DNA from: Prevotella sp.
GTDB taxonomy: Bacteria > Bacteroidota > Bacteroidia > Bacteroidales > Bacteroidaceae
Direction of reading: 5' to 3'
NCBI GenBank assembly: GCA_017478025.1
Contig: JAFVGZ010000020.1
Location: 1 to 49,633 of the forward strand
Length of the DNA stretch: 49,633 bases
The notes under the pieces were generated by a model. The model had not been told where the DNA came from and did no database searches. It saw only the letters and a program-made list of their open reading frames with translations. Both the position numbers and the translations under genes were made by a program. Shown piece after piece: positions 25,393 through 33,970 of the stretch. How positions within the stretch are numbered: the stretch's first letter is position 1; every line of letters starts with the position of its first letter.

Positions 25393-25440
25393 AAACAGGG
25401 TTATGCCAAGAGTGACTTGCGTGTTGGCATAACCCTGTTT
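25393..25440. terminator. Strong hairpin terminator after the kinase gene
   Basis: A perfect 16-bp stem (25393-25408 with 25425-25440) is bordered by AAA on one side and TTT on the other, so it can act in both directions. Confidence 0.8.
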
Positions 25441-25450
25441 GTTGGATGAG

Positions 25451-25590
25451 GGATGATGGATGAAGCCCTCACTTGCTCCCCAGAGGGATGATGGATGAAG
25501 TCCTCACTTGCTCCCCAGAGGGATGATGGATGAAGCCCTCACTTGCTCCCCAGAGGGATGATGGATGAAGCCCTCACTTGCTCCCCAGAG
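25451..25590. repeat. Four tandem 35-bp repeats
   Basis: The units 25451-25485, 25486-25520, 25521-25555 and 25556-25590 start GGATGATGGATGAAG and end CTCCCCAGAG. Only one base (C/T in unit 2) differs. A degraded further unit follows to about 25616. The array lies 35 bp beyond the stop of the porin gene. Confidence 0.92.
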
Positions 25591-25625
25591 GGGGAGGGAC
25601 GATGGGTGAGGGTAGGGCAGAGTCT

Positions 25626-27017
25626 TTAGAAGTGGTAGTCTATACCGACACCGATGACGTTGTTGGTGCGTGAGTAGGTCTCTACGCCGTATGCCGCCTG
25701 CTTCTTGTAGTCGCTGTAGAGGCTGATGAAATAGCCTGCGTTCAGGCGTAGCTTCTCGTTGATATTCCATGCTCCGCCCATGCCGATGCTATAGCTGTCA
25801 CAGGCAAAGGAGGTGTTCTGCTGATAACCGTCAGAGAGGCCGTAGTCTGTGCGCTGACCACCACAGCTGACGGTGAACTTATCGTTGATGTCATACTCTA
25901 CACCTGCAAGAATTTCGTGGGTGCCGTGAGTCAGTTCGTTCTGACGGTCGTTGGCCATCTTGGCGTGTTTGTCGTCAAAGAAGTGATACTCTATGGTAGC
26001 ACGGAGCTTGGGCGTGAACTCATAGCCGGCAGCGACAGAGAGCAGCGCCGGCATATCATAGCGGGTCTTAACGCCGTCCTGATAAGGAGCGGTATATGTA
26101 GCCAGTCCGCTTTCTACGGTGGTCTTGATTTGTGATGCCGTAGCGATGGCTGCCTGTGGAGTCATGGCACCCATGGCAACCAGCTGTGCCAAAGGAGCCT
26201 CGACCAAATCAGCTGAGTTGAATGAGGCGTTCAGAGAGTTCGTCTTGTTCTCCGTGTTTATCTTGGTACGGAACTCATATTTCGCTGCCAGCGTGAGTTT
26301 TCCTTTGTGGAAGTTTATGCCAATCAAGGGTGCTACGCCCCAGCCTTTCTGGTCAACGTCAAGTGAGAGGTTTGCAAGATTGCCTATTGTGGAATGGTTG
26401 GCAATGACGTGACCGCGGTAATAGCCGTCGTAATAGTTGACACGGATACCAGCGGCAGCAGAGAGGCAGTCAAGAATCTTATAAGTGAAATTCACTTGTC
26501 CGCCATAGATGTATTGCTTACCCTTCATCTTAGAGTCAAAGGCATCAGGTGTCACAACGGGTGCAAAACCCTGTGTGGCGTCAGAGAGTCCCTTGGTGAC
26601 TGCGGTGATGGTGCTGCCCAGCAGTACGTTGAACATCGGCACACCATTGTCGTATTCCACAGAACCGCCGCTTCCCACGATGCCTATCATGGCGCTGAGA
26701 GCCCAGCGGTCGTGTTTGTAAGCGGCAAACAGGGCAGGTACGATAGGCGCAGACGCTTTGCCCTCATATTTTGTGCCATCCAACTCGATGTCGCGGTTTT
26801 GCCACGGCTTCTGAAAGTTGAGTGACAACTGCCAGCCCTCTTTGGTCCATGCCATACCGGCAGGGTTGGAGTAGGCGGCATCAATCTCGAATGTGGCACC
26901 GCGGGCCATCATACGGTCAAAGGCAACGTGATAGTTTGTGTTGGTCATCAAACCGCCGGCAAAGCTGCTGGCAGACAGTAGCAAGGAAATGCTTGCAGCA
27001 AGAATTCTTTTCTTCAT
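25626..27017 (-). CDS. OmpP1/FadL-family outer membrane porin
   Basis: A 463-residue beta-barrel protein for uptake of hydrophobic compounds. A signal peptide begins MKKRILAASISLLLSASSFA; the start at 27017 is chosen for it, an upstream frame start at 27053 being too early. The typical FadL N-terminal segment AAYSNPAGMAW follows (about 48-58), then repeated amphipathic strands, ending in an aromatic residue (GVGIDYHF) as outer membrane proteins do. Its -7 box is at 27085. Neighbours do not reveal a pathway. A 4 x 35-bp repeat lies at its 3' end. Confidence 0.9.
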   Translation of the reverse strand: MKKRILAASISLLLSASSFAGGLMTNTNYHVAFDRMMARGATFEIDAAYSNPAGMAWTKEGWQLSLNFQKPWQNRDIELDGTKYEGKASAPIVPALFAAYKHDRWALSAMIGIVGSGGSVEYDNGVPMFNVLLGSTITAVTKGLSDATQGFAPVVTPDAFDSKMKGKQYIYGGQVNFTYKILDCLSAAAGIRVNYYDGYYRGHVIANHSTIGNLANLSLDVDQKGWGVAPLIGINFHKGKLTLAAKYEFRTKINTENKTNSLNASFNSADLVEAPLAQLVAMGAMTPQAAIATASQIKTTVESGLATYTAPYQDGVKTRYDMPALLSVAAGYEFTPKLRATIEYHFFDDKHAKMANDRQNELTHGTHEILAGVEYDINDKFTVSCGGQRTDYGLSDGYQQNTSFACDSYSIGMGGAWNINEKLRLNAGYFISLYSDYKKQAAYGVETYSRTNNVIGVGIDYHF

Positions 27018-27084
27018 CGTGTTTGAATATAAACATATTGGATAGGAGAGCATAAAAAGGACTCTCCTTATCGGATTTCAGGCT

Positions 27085-27093
27085 GCAAAGGTA
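27085..27093 (-). promoter_or_regulatory. -7 box of the porin gene (TACCTTTGC)
   Basis: The minus strand reads TACCTTTGC with a TTG-containing T-tract about 22 bp further upstream, consistent with the -33/-7 pair. Confidence 0.7.
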
Positions 27094-27250
27094 GTGCTTT
27101 ATTTTTGTTTGTGTACAAAAAATGCTACAAAAACATTGCGAATGGGTGCATTATTGCTTGTTCCGTCCTATTGCGGGTACTAAATATCCTATGTTTGTTT
27201 AACGCAAATCGGCCATTAGACCAATATAAAATCTAATGACCGATTTGGAG

Positions 27251-28111
27251 TTATCGTAATTTGTTTCTGTAGTCCTGGGGTGTAAAGCCGATTGTTTTCT
27301 TGAATATACGTATGAAATATGACACGTCGTCAATGCCTATCTCCCGTGCTATATCCCTTACTGTCATATCTGTTGTCAGCAGCAAGCCCTGTGCATACTG
27401 CACCTTCTTCTGTATGATGTACCTCAGAGGCGGCATACCAAAGGCTGTCTTGAAGAGCCTCGTCAGGTGTGGAGGTGTGACATACGCCATGTCGGCCAGC
27501 TCTTTGAGTTTTATGTCTTTGCTCAGATTATGCTGGATATACTCAGCTACCAGCATCACGCGATCATCTTTTACTGACGCCTTCTCCGTTGAGTGTTTCA
27601 TGAAATAGGAGAACAATATCCACACGAGCCCCTGTAACTGCAGGCGCTCATACTCCGCCATGTTGCTCCACGATTCCGCGTAGGCCTTGTATGACTGGTG
27701 CTCGTCAAAGGACTGTGCCGACCGGTAGGGTAGGGACAGCTGAGGATAGAGGCTGCAATAGTTGTTGAAAAGCAGTACGGTAGCCTCGTTGGCTTTTACC
27801 TCAACGGGAAATTCGTAGCGGTCAAAGACGTCTGTCTTGTCCCTGTATTTCTCGTACACGAAGAGATAGTAAAAACCGAATCCTGGGTCACATTCATAAC
27901 TATGAGGCACGTATGTGGGCACGAGATACATATACCCGGGCCGTACCTCCACATCGCCCTGAGGCAGGTGAAGCATCGCACGCCCTTTGACGGCATAATA
28001 GAGCCGTACAAAGGGCGACGAAAGGTCACGCTCACCCCAATGGTGCTGAGTTTCGGCATAGCCTACGTTGAGCACCATCAGGTTCATTGATATGATGTTA
28101 AGTGAGTCCAT
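27251..28111 (-). CDS. AraC-family transcriptional regulator
   Basis: A 286-residue protein with an N-terminal cupin-type AraC_binding region (VRPGYMYLVPTYVPHSYEC, about 56-74) and two C-terminal helix-turn-helix motifs (about 185-285): KELADMAYVTPPHLTRLFK and the signature DVSYFIRIFKKTIGFTPQDYR. It is typical of sugar-responsive regulators in this phylum. No -7 box is obvious upstream. It lies between the porin and malic enzyme genes on the same strand, so its target is not evident. Confidence 0.9.
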   Translation of the reverse strand: MDSLNIISMNLMVLNVGYAETQHHWGERDLSSPFVRLYYAVKGRAMLHLPQGDVEVRPGYMYLVPTYVPHSYECDPGFGFYYLFVYEKYRDKTDVFDRYEFPVEVKANEATVLLFNNYCSLYPQLSLPYRSAQSFDEHQSYKAYAESWSNMAEYERLQLQGLVWILFSYFMKHSTEKASVKDDRVMLVAEYIQHNLSKDIKLKELADMAYVTPPHLTRLFKTAFGMPPLRYIIQKKVQYAQGLLLTTDMTVRDIAREIGIDDVSYFIRIFKKTIGFTPQDYRNKLR

Positions 28112-28210
28112 GTTATGTCCATATTATAATGTATGGTGCGTGCCACCATTTGAGACATGTGCGTCATTGCCCGCTTAATGAATGTCTCTACCACACTCGC
28201 TGATCAGAAC

Positions 28211-30493
28211 TTACTTTGTCAGTTTGTTCACGTATGCATCGATTACGGCTACGGCGGTGATGTTCACGATGTCTCGTACGCTCGAGTCGAAGTCTGTGAA
28301 GTGGATAGGCTTGTTCAGACCCATCTGTATAGGACCTATCACCTCCGTGTCGGGTGAGAATTGCTTGATGAGCTTGTAGGCAGAATTGGCTGCAGAGAGG
28401 TTGGTGAATATCATGGAGTTGACAACCTCATTGTGCAGTCTCAGGAACGGATACTTCTCATCGCGGCGCTCGTGATCCAATGCGAGGTCAACAGTCATCT
28501 CACCGTCAATCTTCAGGTCAGGATACTCCTCCTGCATCTCCTTCACCACATCGTGCATCAGGCGGGGCGAACCGTCCTTATCCACTCCGAAGTTAGAGTA
28601 GCTGATCATTGCAATCTTCGGCTCGTCGTTGAAGAAGCGTACCGTGTCGGCTGTGAGGCGTGCAATGTCCTTCAGCGACTCCTTGTCTGGCGAACGGTTC
28701 ACCAGCGTGTCGGCTATGTAGTATGTGCCGCGCTTTGAGTTCAGGATGTGCACGGTGCCGAAATGCTTGTATGGAGGACGTATGCCGATAATCTCCTTTG
28801 CCACCTTGATGGTGTTCGAGAACTTCGTATATACACCGGTAATGAATGCGTCAGCCTCGCCGGTTTCCACCATCATCATGCCAAAGTAGTTGCGCTCAAA
28901 CATCTTATCGTTGGCCTCCTCAAAGTTGTATCCCTCACGACAGCATTTGTCTGCCAGATACTGTGCATAGCGCTCACGGCGCTCACGCTCTTTGTCGTGA
29001 CGCAGATTTACGATTTCTATGCCCTCAAGCGATACGTCTAGCTCCTGTGCTTTCTTTGTTATCATCTCCTCATTACCCAGCAATATGGGGTGACACAGTC
29101 CCTCGGCCTTGGCCTGTGCAGCTGCCTTGATCATTGTGGGATGCAGACCCTCAGCAAATACCACGCGCTGCGGGTGCTTGCGGGCTGTCTCATAGAGACT
29201 CTGTGCCACGCTCGTCTCCAGTCCCATGCGGCGGCGCAAGGTGCGCTTGTACTCATCCCAGTCTGTTATCTCCTTGCGGGCTACGCCGGTCTCTATGGCT
29301 GCCTTGGCTACTGCAGCACTCACCTCGGTGATGAGGCGCGGATCTACAGGCTTCGGAATGAAGTAGTCACGACCGAAGGAGAGGTTGTTCACCTTATACA
29401 CCTGGTTTACCACATCGGGCACAGCCTGCTTTGCTAGCTCGGCGATGGCCTTCACGGCAGCCAGTTTCATCTCCTCGTTGATAGCCTTGGCATTCACATC
29501 CAATGCTCCGCGGAAGATATAAGGGAAGCCTATTACATTATTTATCTGATTAGGATAGTCCGAACGGCCCGTTGACATCAGCACGTCTGGGCGGCTGGCC
29601 ATAGCATCCTCGTACGAGATCTCCGGCACAGGGTTGGCCAAGGCAAAGACGATTGGGTCTTTCGCCATAGAGCGTATCATGTCAGGCGTGAGGACATTGC
29701 CTTTTGACAGTCCGAGGAACACGTCGGCACCGTTGATGGCCTCAGCCAATGTGTGTACATCGCGGCGGTCTGTAGCAAAGAACTTCTTCTGCTCCGTCAG
29801 GTTCTCGCGGTCAGAGGTGATGACGCCCTTAGAGTCCAGCATCAGGATATTCTCCCTCTTTGCTCCAAGAGCCACATAGAGCTTTGTGCACGAGATGGCT
29901 GCAGCACCGGCTCCGTTCACGACAATCTTCACGTCCTCAATCTTCTTGCCGTTCACCTCAAGGGCGTTGATGAGGCCTGCGCTTGAGATGATTGCCGTGC
30001 CGTGCTGGTCATCGTGCATCACAGGGATGTCCAATGTGCGCTTCAGACGTTCCTCTATATAGAAACACTCAGGCGCCTTGATGTCCTCCAGGTTTATGCC
30101 GCCAAAGGTAGGAGCAATTCTCTCCACTGCCTCGCAGAATTTCTCTGGGTCTTTCTCGGCCACCTCAATGTCAAAGACGTCTATGCCGCCGTATATCTTG
30201 AACAGCAGACCCTTACCCTCCATCACGGGTTTACCGCTCATGGCACCGATGTCGCCCAGGCCAAGGACGGCTGTGCCGTTCGATATAACGGCTACGAGGT
30301 TACCCTTGTCTGTATATTTATATACATCGTCAGGCTTGGCCTCTATCTCAAGACAGGGAAAAGCCACACCGGGTGAATAAGCCAGACTCAGGTCCGTCTG
30401 GGTGCGATAAGGCTTGGTGGGCATCACTTCAATTTTTCCGGGACGACCGCTCTTGTGATACTCTAATGCGGCCTCTTTTGTAATCTTTACCAT
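28211..30493 (-). CDS. maeB: NADP-dependent malic enzyme with C-terminal phosphotransacetylase domain
   Basis: A 760-residue two-domain enzyme. The N-terminal malic enzyme half (to about 420) shows [24 protein letters not shown] and the nucleotide-binding [12 protein letters not shown]. The C-terminal half (about 430-760) is phosphotransacetylase-like ([18 protein letters not shown] and a late [11 protein letters not shown] segment) and in MaeB proteins acts as an acetyl-CoA-sensing regulatory domain. It decarboxylates malate to pyruvate with NADPH formation. The start at 30493 ([13 protein letters not shown]) is chosen since the upstream 33 codons overlap the promoter at 30562 and read as leader. 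Confidence 0.93.
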   Translation of the reverse strand: MVKITKEAALEYHKSGRPGKIEVMPTKPYRTQTDLSLAYSPGVAFPCLEIEAKPDDVYKYTDKGNLVAVISNGTAVLGLGDIGAMSGKPVMEGKGLLFKIYGGIDVFDIEVAEKDPEKFCEAVERIAPTFGGINLEDIKAPECFYIEERLKRTLDIPVMHDDQHGTAIISSAGLINALEVNGKKIEDVKIVVNGAGAAAISCTKLYVALGAKRENILMLDSKGVITSDRENLTEQKKFFATDRRDVHTLAEAINGADVFLGLSKGNVLTPDMIRSMAKDPIVFALANPVPEISYEDAMASRPDVLMSTGRSDYPNQINNVIGFPYIFRGALDVNAKAINEEMKLAAVKAIAELAKQAVPDVVNQVYKVNNLSFGRDYFIPKPVDPRLITEVSAAVAKAAIETGVARKEITDWDEYKRTLRRRMGLETSVAQSLYETARKHPQRVVFAEGLHPTMIKAAAQAKAEGLCHPILLGNEEMITKKAQELDVSLEGIEIVNLRHDKERERRERYAQYLADKCCREGYNFEEANDKMFERNYFGMMMVETGEADAFITGVYTKFSNTIKVAKEIIGIRPPYKHFGTVHILNSKRGTYYIADTLVNRSPDKESLKDIARLTADTVRFFNDEPKIAMISYSNFGVDKDGSPRLMHDVVKEMQEEYPDLKIDGEMTVDLALDHERRDEKYPFLRLHNEVVNSMIFTNLSAANSAYKLIKQFSPDTEVIGPIQMGLNKPIHFTDFDSSVRDIVNITAVAVIDAYVNKLTK

Positions 30494-30561
30494 GAGTGTG
30501 TATGTTGTGTTATAATGCAGATGCGTACTTTTACTGCATCCGTCAAGTTTATATTGCGGAT

Positions 30562-30570
30562 GCAAAGGTA
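30562..30570 (-). promoter_or_regulatory. -7 box of the malic enzyme gene (TACCTTTGC)
   Basis: The minus strand reads TACCTTTGC about 70 bp upstream of the chosen start. It is divergent from the tRNA promoter at 30633. Confidence 0.65.
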
Positions 30571-30632
30571 TAAAAAAAAATGTTATGTGCAAAATTTAAG
30601 CGCCTTTTCTTGCGTGTAAGAAAAAAAACATA

Positions 30633-30641
30633 TACCTTTGC
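30633..30641 (+). promoter_or_regulatory. -7 box of the tRNA-Ser transcript (TACCTTTGC)
   Basis: TACCTTTGC faces the tRNA, but lies about 196 bp before its 5' end, so the primary transcript carries a long leader. Confidence 0.65.
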
Positions 30642-30647
30642 AGCCAA

Positions 30648-30836
30648 TAAAAATGAGAGACTTCTTTGGCTCTCACTTACTCGGAAGGTTAATGCTACGG
30701 CCTTTACCTTCCTCACGTTCGGCCAAATGAGGAAATCTCTTTGGCTCTCACTTAATCGGAAAGCTAAGGTTGTGCCTTACTCCTGAAGAGTACTTATCTG
30801 TAGCTCATACGGATACACAAGGTGGCAATCGCACAA
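30648..30836 (+). ncRNA. Structured 5' leader of the tRNA-Ser transcript
   Basis: Between the promoter and the tRNA there is no credible ORF but several hairpins: TGAGAG/CTCTCA near 30654-30675, GGAAGGT/ACCTTCC (30683-30689 and 30706-30712) and GCCAAA/TTTGGC near 30722-30746. CTTTGGCTCTCACTTA occurs twice, about 77 bp apart. The second hairpin's arms equal the two strands of the tRNA acceptor stem. Whether this is a functional small RNA or a duplication scar is open. Confidence 0.4.
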
Positions 30837-30928
30837 GGAAGGTTGGCAGAGTGACCGAATGCGCTGGACTCGAAATCCGGTATACCCTTTATCGGGTATC
30901 GGGGGTTTGAATCCCTCACCTTCCGCCA
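30837..30928 (+). tRNA. tRNA-Ser (anticodon CGA)
   Basis: The acceptor stem GGAAGGT (30837-30843) pairs with ACCTTCC (30918-30924). The anticodon stem CTGGA/TCCGG holds a 7-nt loop with CGA in the centre. A long variable arm (TACCC...GGGTA) of the class II type marks serine. The T-loop reads GGTTTGAATCC. A CCA end is encoded at 30926-30928. It decodes UCG. Confidence 0.96.
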
Positions 30929-30956
30929 AAGGAGATAAGTTCTCCGCAAGAATAGT

Positions 30957-30999
30957 AAAAGAGGTCGTGTCTGTTACGTTATGACACATCCCCTTTTTT
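30957..30999 (+). terminator. Probable terminator of the tRNA transcript
   Basis: GTGTC (30967-30971) pairs with GACAC (30983-30987), flanked by weaker pairing of the AGAGG side with the CCCC side, and followed by six T's. Confidence 0.6.
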
Positions 31000-31029
31000 G
31001 TTTTCTTACTTATTCAAATATTAAACTGT

Positions 31030-31539
31030 ATGAGAACAAGACTTTTATCAGTAACATGCCTCTTTGCGGGAGTTTTGTTGTTTGGCTGCTCCACTATGAC
31101 CAAAGCGGAAGGGGAAACTAAGAAAGCACGGAAGGAAGCCAAGAAAGCGGAGAGGGCTGAGTATGTGGCAAAGGCTCTTGACAACAGGCATTACAAGATT
31201 GGCATCGACCTAATGATTACAAGGCGCATGGGTTCGAAGCCTGTGACGAGCGACTGGGAGCTGGAGGTGAAGGGCGATACGCTGGTGTCGTATCTGCCGT
31301 ACTTTGGTGTGGCCTATGAGGCTACGTACGGACGTAGTACCGGACTGGACTTCACCGCACCTATAAACAGCTACGAGGACAGCGGCTTTCACAAAGGAAA
31401 ACGCTCTATCCGCTTGCAGGCCAGAAGCGATGAGGACCTGATAGACTATTACATAGAAGTGACGAGCGATGGCAGTGCATTCATTGACGTTACTCCCCGA
31501 AAGCGAGAGGGAATCAGCTTTAGCGGGAATATGGAGTGA
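31030..31539 (+). CDS. DUF4251 lipoprotein
   Basis: A 169-residue protein with a lipoprotein signal: hydrophobic residues 4-18 and the lipobox LFGC with Cys20, so it is probably anchored to a membrane facing the periplasm or surface. A Lys/Glu-rich linker (KKARKEAKKAERAEY) follows. The rest (VTSDWELEVKGDTLVSYLPYFG, then YFGVAY and a late YYIEVTSDGSAFIDVTP) is what I know as DUF4251, a beta-rich Bacteroidetes family of unknown role. It lies just after the tRNA terminator with no evident -7 box. A strong terminator at 31567 follows. Confidence 0.8.
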   Translation: MRTRLLSVTCLFAGVLLFGCSTMTKAEGETKKARKEAKKAERAEYVAKALDNRHYKIGIDLMITRRMGSKPVTSDWELEVKGDTLVSYLPYFGVAYEATYGRSTGLDFTAPINSYEDSGFHKGKRSIRLQARSDEDLIDYYIEVTSDGSAFIDVTPRKREGISFSGNME

Positions 31540-31566
31540 AAAATGCACCGAAAACCGAACAGAAAG

Positions 31567-31608
31567 AAGACAATATGTGCTGTAAAAGTATCATATTGTC
31601 TTTTTTTT
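31567..31608 (+). terminator. Strong rho-independent terminator of the DUF4251 gene
   Basis: AAGACAATATG (31567-31577) pairs perfectly with CATATTGTCTT (31592-31602), followed by a run of T's. Confidence 0.9.
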
Positions 31609-31662
31609 ACTTGTTTTTATTCATTTTTTCAAAAAATGTTTATGTATGTGAAAAACTTTTTG

Positions 31663-31671
31663 TACCTTTGC
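31663..31671 (+). promoter_or_regulatory. -7 box of the structured RNA (TACCTTTGC)
   Basis: TACCTTTGC sits directly before the structured segment that starts at about 31675 and about 290 bp before the next ATG. Confidence 0.7.
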
Positions 31672-31674
31672 GGA

Positions 31675-31914
31675 GTGAGACCATGAGTTCTTTGAATTAC
31701 CCGAGGCCACAGAGCGGCAGATAAGTATGACGGTTGATAGCTTGGCATTCCTTCGTGTACATTATTATATATACAGGATGCTTGCCATGCATTACCTCAT
31801 AAAACTGGCGCCATTTCGGTGTAAAACGCGAAATGAATGGCAATCAGATATTCAACTGCGGCATCTCACCTTTCGCAAAAAGTAAAATGGATACCAAACG
31901 GCCTCCATTTTTTT
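31675..31914 (+). ncRNA. Multibranched structured RNA ending in a terminator
   Basis: The closing stem is built of four blocks in register: GTGAG/CTCAC (31675-31679 with 31865-31869), ATG/CAT (31683-31685 with 31862-31864), AGTT/AACT (31686-31689 with 31854-31857) and GAAT/ATTC (31694-31697 with 31850-31853). Inside are a long hairpin with GGCA/TGCC (31744-31747 and 31783-31786) and GTGTA/TATAC, and a second hairpin CATTTCG/CGAAATG (31812-31818 and 31829-31835). A terminator (AAAATGGA/TCCATTTT, 31884-31911, then T's) follows. It is either a stand-alone ncRNA (Bacteroidales-1/6S-like is one possibility) or a riboswitch-type leader of the PAP2 gene. Confidence 0.6.
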
Positions 31915-31958
31915 CGCGACAAGCAGGATTTGTTAACAACTTCAAAAAATCATAAACA

Positions 31959-33839
31959 ATGAAAAAAACTTTACTATTCCTTATGTCTCTCTTCTTCTGC
32001 GGTGCAGCAATGGCCACCGAAACAGAAGAAGCAACAGAGAGTACCGAACAGGAGTCATCTTATGAGTATGAGGCGCGCATGGAGTCATTGCGCAACACTC
32101 TGCAAAACGTCAGCAGCTATGGCAGCAAGTACAGTTCAGCCTACACCACACTGGATCAGAACTATTCCGCTGAAGCCGACACTACAATCGCAAAGCCCAA
32201 GAAGAAGTTCAAGTGGCTCGTAGAGCGTGATGGTATCAAGGGTCACAAGTTCATGGAAGATATGACGTGGGTTGGTGTACCTATATTCATTGCAGGTATC
32301 ATAGCCAAGAGTGAGAAGCACGCTTTCCGCCAGAACTACAATGACCGTCACACACACACACGTCTGGTGACCAATTTCAAGACAGGCATCGATGACTACA
32401 CGCAGTTCTTTGGTCCTGCTCTGACGCTCGGTCTTAAGATAGGCGGTGTGGAAGGTCGTTCTGACTGGACTCGTATGCTTGCATCGGCTGGTATGGGTTA
32501 CGCAGCAATGGCCCTCATGGTAAACACCATCAAATATACAGCCAGCGAGATGCGCCCCGATGGCAGTACAGCCAACTCATGGCCATCAGGACATACAGCT
32601 ACATCATTCGTTGGTGCTACGATCCTCCACAAGGAGTACGGTCTGACACGCTCACCCTGGTATTCTATCGCAGGCTACGGTGTGGCAACGGCAACGGGTG
32701 TCATGCGCGTGCTGAACAACCGTCACTGGGTGTCTGACATCCTCTCTGGTGCCGGTATCGGTATCCTCTGCGGTGAGCTGGGTTACGCCCTCAGCGACGT
32801 GATATTCAAGAAGAAGGGACTGCTCCGCGATGATTTGCACCGTGAGCACGGACTCTCTAATCACCCTTCATTCTTTCAGATCTCTATGGGTATGGGACTG
32901 GGCAGAAACGAGCTGAACTTCGGATTGGAGGATGATGAGGACAATCCGCTGAACCTGAAGTTCGGTACCTCAACGGTGGTAAGTGCAGAAGGTGCTTATT
33001 TCTTCAATAAGTACGTAGGTCTGGGTGGACGCCTTGCTGTCAAGAGCTCACCAATCAAGGGTTGGAACAACTTCCTCAACACAGCACAGGTAGGTGCACG
33101 CGACTATGCAGAGTACCTCGGAGAACTTGACAAAGAATTCTTCCCCGGAACGAACACCGTAGCAAATACCGTCACCGAATACGAGCTGACCATTGAGAGC
33201 GATCACATGACCGAGTTTGTCGGCAGCGTAGGTCTGTACTTCAACATTCCTCTGTCAAAGCGTTTCACACTTGGCCTGAAGGGTCTCGTGGGTCGCAGCG
33301 TGATGCAGTCACTCGACATTGACGGTCGTTCTAAGGGTAAGGTGCTCGACGTAGCATACGACCTCTACAAGAACGAGATGAAGGGTGAGATGCAGTACTT
33401 CCTGAATGATCAGCACGTTGACTATGATTTCAATAAAATCAATGACGGAATGACATCAATGAATGCTCTCGAAAACCTGCAGAGCTTCGTCAATATCTGC
33501 GATATCAGCGTGGCACGTGCAGATGACGGAACCGAGAAGACATACTCAGCAGAGTGGGACTTCCTCACCGTAGATGGTAAGGGCTCTACATCGTGGGGCA
33601 CAGGTATATCGCTGGCATACGACTATAAGGACTCATACACGTGGAAGATATTCTGTGACTTCGACTACACAGAGAAGACCTTCACGCTGAACTACAATCC
33701 TTACGGACATCTGCAGTATGCTATGCCGGATATGATAGAGCTCTATCGCCTGCTGCAGGAACCGCTTTCCGCAAGCTATAGCATCAGAAAGAAGATGAAC
33801 TCATGGGTATTGGGCGGCTCTTTCGCAATCACATTCTAA
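31959..33839 (+). CDS. PAP2-family phosphatase fused to a C-terminal beta-barrel-like domain
   Basis: A 626-residue protein with a signal peptide (MKKTLLFLMSLFFCGAAMA). All three PAP2 phosphatase motifs are intact: K192...RP (199-200), PSGH (209-212) and R250...H256...D260. The segments around them are hydrophobic as in lipid-phosphate phosphatases. After about residue 300 the character changes to alternating amphipathic strands (FFQISMGMGLGRNELNFGL, VGSVGLYFNIPLSKRFTLG) and the chain ends in Phe (GGSFAITF), the outer-membrane barrel signature. The combination suggests a lipid or lipid A phosphatase linked to the outer membrane; that is inference. A structured RNA with a terminator lies upstream. 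Confidence 0.85.
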   Translation: MKKTLLFLMSLFFCGAAMATETEEATESTEQESSYEYEARMESLRNTLQNVSSYGSKYSSAYTTLDQNYSAEADTTIAKPKKKFKWLVERDGIKGHKFMEDMTWVGVPIFIAGIIAKSEKHAFRQNYNDRHTHTRLVTNFKTGIDDYTQFFGPALTLGLKIGGVEGRSDWTRMLASAGMGYAAMALMVNTIKYTASEMRPDGSTANSWPSGHTATSFVGATILHKEYGLTRSPWYSIAGYGVATATGVMRVLNNRHWVSDILSGAGIGILCGELGYALSDVIFKKKGLLRDDLHREHGLSNHPSFFQISMGMGLGRNELNFGLEDDEDNPLNLKFGTSTVVSAEGAYFFNKYVGLGGRLAVKSSPIKGWNNFLNTAQVGARDYAEYLGELDKEFFPGTNTVANTVTEYELTIESDHMTEFVGSVGLYFNIPLSKRFTLGLKGLVGRSVMQSLDIDGRSKGKVLDVAYDLYKNEMKGEMQYFLNDQHVDYDFNKINDGMTSMNALENLQSFVNICDISVARADDGTEKTYSAEWDFLTVDGKGSTSWGTGISLAYDYKDSYTWKIFCDFDYTEKTFTLNYNPYGHLQYAMPDMIELYRLLQEPLSASYSIRKKMNSWVLGGSFAITF

Positions 33840-33883
33840 TGTGTAATGACATGTAATCCACCTCTGTGGAATAGCGTATAATG

Positions 33884-33927
33884 TTATCCCCTCGCAACAA
33901 TTTCTGTTGTGAGGGGATAAGTTTTTT
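33884..33927. terminator. Bidirectional terminator between convergent genes
   Basis: A 16-bp stem (33884-33899 with 33905-33920, one G-T pair) with a 5-nt loop is followed by TTTTTT on the plus strand. It serves the PAP2 gene and probably the convergent MFS gene. Confidence 0.85.
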
Positions 33928-33970
33928 GTGACGTTATCGATAAAACACGGTTTGGGTCTTCTCCGTTACT

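Noticed and set aside
25451-25590. CRISPR array
   Set aside because: The 35-bp units are directly adjacent with no spacers, so this is a minisatellite.
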